Source of the DNA: Thermoguttaceae bacterium
GTDB taxonomy: Bacteria > Planctomycetota > Planctomycetia > Pirellulales > Thermoguttaceae
Assembly (NCBI GenBank): GCA_024653385.1
Contig: JANLFZ010000114.1
Span: forward strand, 1 to 14,081
Direction of reading: 5' to 3'
DNA: 14,081 nt
Under the pieces are notes generated by a model, which was given only the letters and a program-made list of their open reading frames with translations, ran no database searches and was not told the origin of the DNA. Positions within the stretch are counted from its first letter, which is position 1; each line of letters starts with the position of its first letter. This document shows positions 12,596 to 14,081 of this stretch, one piece after another. Position numbers and translations under genes: made by a program.

Positions 12596-13690
12596 ATGCC
12601 TCTGGAAGATTGGTGCCTCGCCCACGCCCGCACCTCCGCCAAGCAGCACTCGCGCATCACGCTGGACGACAAGATGGCGTTCTTCCAGCAGTTGTCCACG
12701 TTGGTGGTCTCGGGCACGCCGCTGCTGGCGGCCCTCCAGATGGCGGCCGAGCAAAGCCAGAGCACGCGCATGCGGGCCGTGCTGAACGAAATCGCCGAAC
12801 GCGTGGCGGGCGGCGGGTCGTTGTACTCGGTGCTGGGCGACTACCGCGGCATCTTCGAGGACCATTGGATCGAGGTGATCGGCACGGGCGAGGTTTCGGG
12901 CAAGATGGGCATGGTGCTCTGCGAGCTGAACCAGCAGATCCGCGAGTCGCGCGAGGCCCGACGCAAGGTCACCGGCGCCTTGATCTATCCGATCGTGCTG
13001 CTCGTCGTCGCCGTGGGCGTCGTCGTCACGATGCTCTGGTTCGTCGTGCCCACCTTCGCGGCCATGTTCCGCGAGATGAACGCCAAGCTCCCGACCATTA
13101 CCGAGTACGTGCTCAAGGCATCGGACTTCATCGTGGCAAACGGCCTCTACCTGGTGGGGGCCGTGGTCGCGCTGGTGGTCGCCGTGCGCTACTATCTCCG
13201 GCGCGAAGAGGGACTTCGCCGCGTCCTGGCGATGGGAATTTCCTTGCCGCTGTTCGGCGACTTGATCATCCAGTCGGCGATGTACCGCTTCGCCTCGAAC
13301 CTCGCCTTGCTCCTGAAAAGCGGAGTCCCCATGCTCGAAACGCTCTCGGCCATGAGCACGGTGTTTCGCGGCAACCCGATCTACCGCGACGCGATGCTCG
13401 AGGTCCACCGGCGCGTGGCCACCGGCCACCCGCTGGCCGATTCCCTCGTCGACACCCGGCTTTTCACCACGATGATGACCAACATGGTCCGCATCGGCGA
13501 GGAGTCGTCCCAGTTGGCCCCCGTCATGGAACAGATCGCCCCGTACTACAAGGAGAAGATGCACAGCTTTCTGGCCAAGGTCACCAAGCTAATGGAGCCC
13601 GCGATCATCATCGTGATGGGTGGAACGATCGCGGGACTGATGTTGGCGATTTACCTGCCCATGTTCGAAATGGCCGGCGCCGTGAAATGA
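12596..13690 (+). CDS. gspF: GspF/PilC-family inner membrane platform protein
   Basis: The 364-aa protein has the duplicated T2SSF arrangement: two cytoplasmic four-helix domains (about 25-125 and 228-330) and three membrane helices (about 127-152, 178-200 and 335-357). The repeated G-EV/ES motif is visible in both halves: GTGEVSGKMG (96-105) and IGEESSQL (300-307). The platform protein converts ATPase motion into subunit insertion. Start ATG 12596 has GGGAG at 12582-12586 with 9-nt spacing. The length is a little below the usual 400 aa because the N-terminus is short. It lies 29 bp behind the ATPase gene and its TGA stop overlaps a possible ATG of the next gene. Assignment is firm; the choice between PilC and GspF is only nomenclature here. 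Confidence 0.95.
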   Translation: MPLEDWCLAHARTSAKQHSRITLDDKMAFFQQLSTLVVSGTPLLAALQMAAEQSQSTRMRAVLNEIAERVAGGGSLYSVLGDYRGIFEDHWIEVIGTGEVSGKMGMVLCELNQQIRESREARRKVTGALIYPIVLLVVAVGVVVTMLWFVVPTFAAMFREMNAKLPTITEYVLKASDFIVANGLYLVGAVVALVVAVRYYLRREEGLRRVLAMGISLPLFGDLIIQSAMYRFASNLALLLKSGVPMLETLSAMSTVFRGNPIYRDAMLEVHRRVATGHPLADSLVDTRLFTTMMTNMVRIGEESSQLAPVMEQIAPYYKEKMHSFLAKVTKLMEPAIIIVMGGTIAGLMLAIYLPMFEMAGAVK

Positions 13691-13707
13691 CAGTGAGGCA
13701 GCGGAAC

Positions 13708-14081
13708 ATGAGAACGCCAACCCGAAGGAAAACCAGCCCGACACAGTCGGGCGTCTTTTCCCGCGTCGGCGCCCGGGGGCACCGGCCCGCGTCGGGCGTT
13801 TCGCTGGTCGAGGTGCTGGCCGTCCTGGCCATCGTCGGGGTGCTCATCTCGATGTCCGCCCCGTCGTTTCGCCGCAGCCTCGAGCACTCGCGGGCCGACA
13901 TCGCGGGGGCCAACCTCCGGGCCATTTGGGCGGCTCAACGGATCTACTGGCTCGAACACCGCGAGTATGCCGACGACCTCGTCGACCTGGAGGAGGCCGG
14001 CCTGCTCGATCCCACTATCCGGGCCGGCAATGCGTATTATGCGTACGCGATCGTCTCGGCCGACGCGGGATCGTTCCTCGC
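13708..14081 (+). CDS. Second prepilin, 3' truncated by window end
   Basis: The partial product (124 codons in the window) starts at ATG 13708, with GAGG at 13695-13698. An in-frame ATG at 13687, overlapping the GspF stop as ATGA, is an alternative that adds 7 residues. A 30-residue Arg-rich leader ends in SG, followed by VSLVEVLAVLAIVGVLI: Val instead of Phe at +1, Glu35 at +5, then a hydrophobic helix. After this comes AGANLRAIWAAQRIYWLEHR, then EYADDLVDLEEAGLLD, a GspG/PilE-like amphipathic pattern also found in the first pilin. Val at +1 occurs in some minor pseudopilins but is less typical. Cleavage, methylation and minor-pilin role are inference. Confidence 0.88.
   Translation, partial: MRTPTRRKTSPTQSGVFSRVGARGHRPASGVSLVEVLAVLAIVGVLISMSAPSFRRSLEHSRADIAGANLRAIWAAQRIYWLEHREYADDLVDLEEAGLLDPTIRAGNAYYAYAIVSADAGSFL

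Noticed and set aside
13687..13707. ATGA-overlap start for the second prepilin
   Set aside because: Possible, but ATG 13708 has a GAGG at reasonable spacing and gives a shorter leader; kept only as an alternative.

Overview
The window is high-GC, densely coding bacterial DNA. The gene mix suggests the Planctomycetota (Pirellulales-like): a PilM-PilN fusion inside a scattered type IV pilus / type II secretion gene order, a CusC-like TolC lipoprotein separated from its pump, a YceH protein with a coiled-coil tail, and lineage-specific lipoproteins. This assignment is inference; no rRNA, tRNA or marker gene is present to confirm it. I saw no insertion sequence, CRISPR array, tRNA or rRNA.

Left part (1-4809) holds five apparently unrelated genes. 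Minus-strand 80-1255 is a lipoprotein that joins a pyroglutamyl-peptidase-like domain with an intact Glu/Cys/His triad to a C-terminal NTF2/SnoaL-like domain. A 250-bp gap with two clean hairpins separates it from the divergent yceH-family gene (1506-2309). A putative terminator (2354-2393) follows. Next are a CusC/CzcC-type outer-membrane efflux lipoprotein (2587-3996) and, 33 bp on, a tiny Cys-rich lipoprotein (4030-4254). Minus-strand 4300-4809 encodes an unrecognised 169-aa protein that may be an internal duplication. It converges on the small lipoprotein gene over a large inverted repeat (4259-4319).

Right part (4964-14081) is one plus-strand locus for a type IV filament machine. In order it has a secretin (5177-7237), a major prepilin (7407-7856), a PilM-PilN/GspL-like fusion (8012-9565), PilO/GspM (9555-10088), a PilP/GspC-like protein (10091-10840), the assembly ATPase GspE/PilB (10815-12566), the platform protein GspF/PilC (12596-13690) and a second prepilin cut off by the window end (13708 onward). 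The last six genes are tightly packed, with short gaps or overlaps. The two early gaps carry plausible control signals: a hairpin overlapping the secretin stop, a promoter-like element before the pilin, and a hairpin between the pilin and the assembly genes.

Together the right-hand genes would build an envelope-spanning pilus or pseudopilus: ATPase and platform at the inner membrane, the PilMN/O/P alignment complex across the periplasm, the secretin in the outer membrane, and two class III prepilins as filament subunits. No prepilin peptidase, retraction ATPase (PilT) or minor pilin set is seen, so they must lie elsewhere or downstream. Whether the system is a pilus, a T2SS or a DNA-uptake device cannot be settled from this window.
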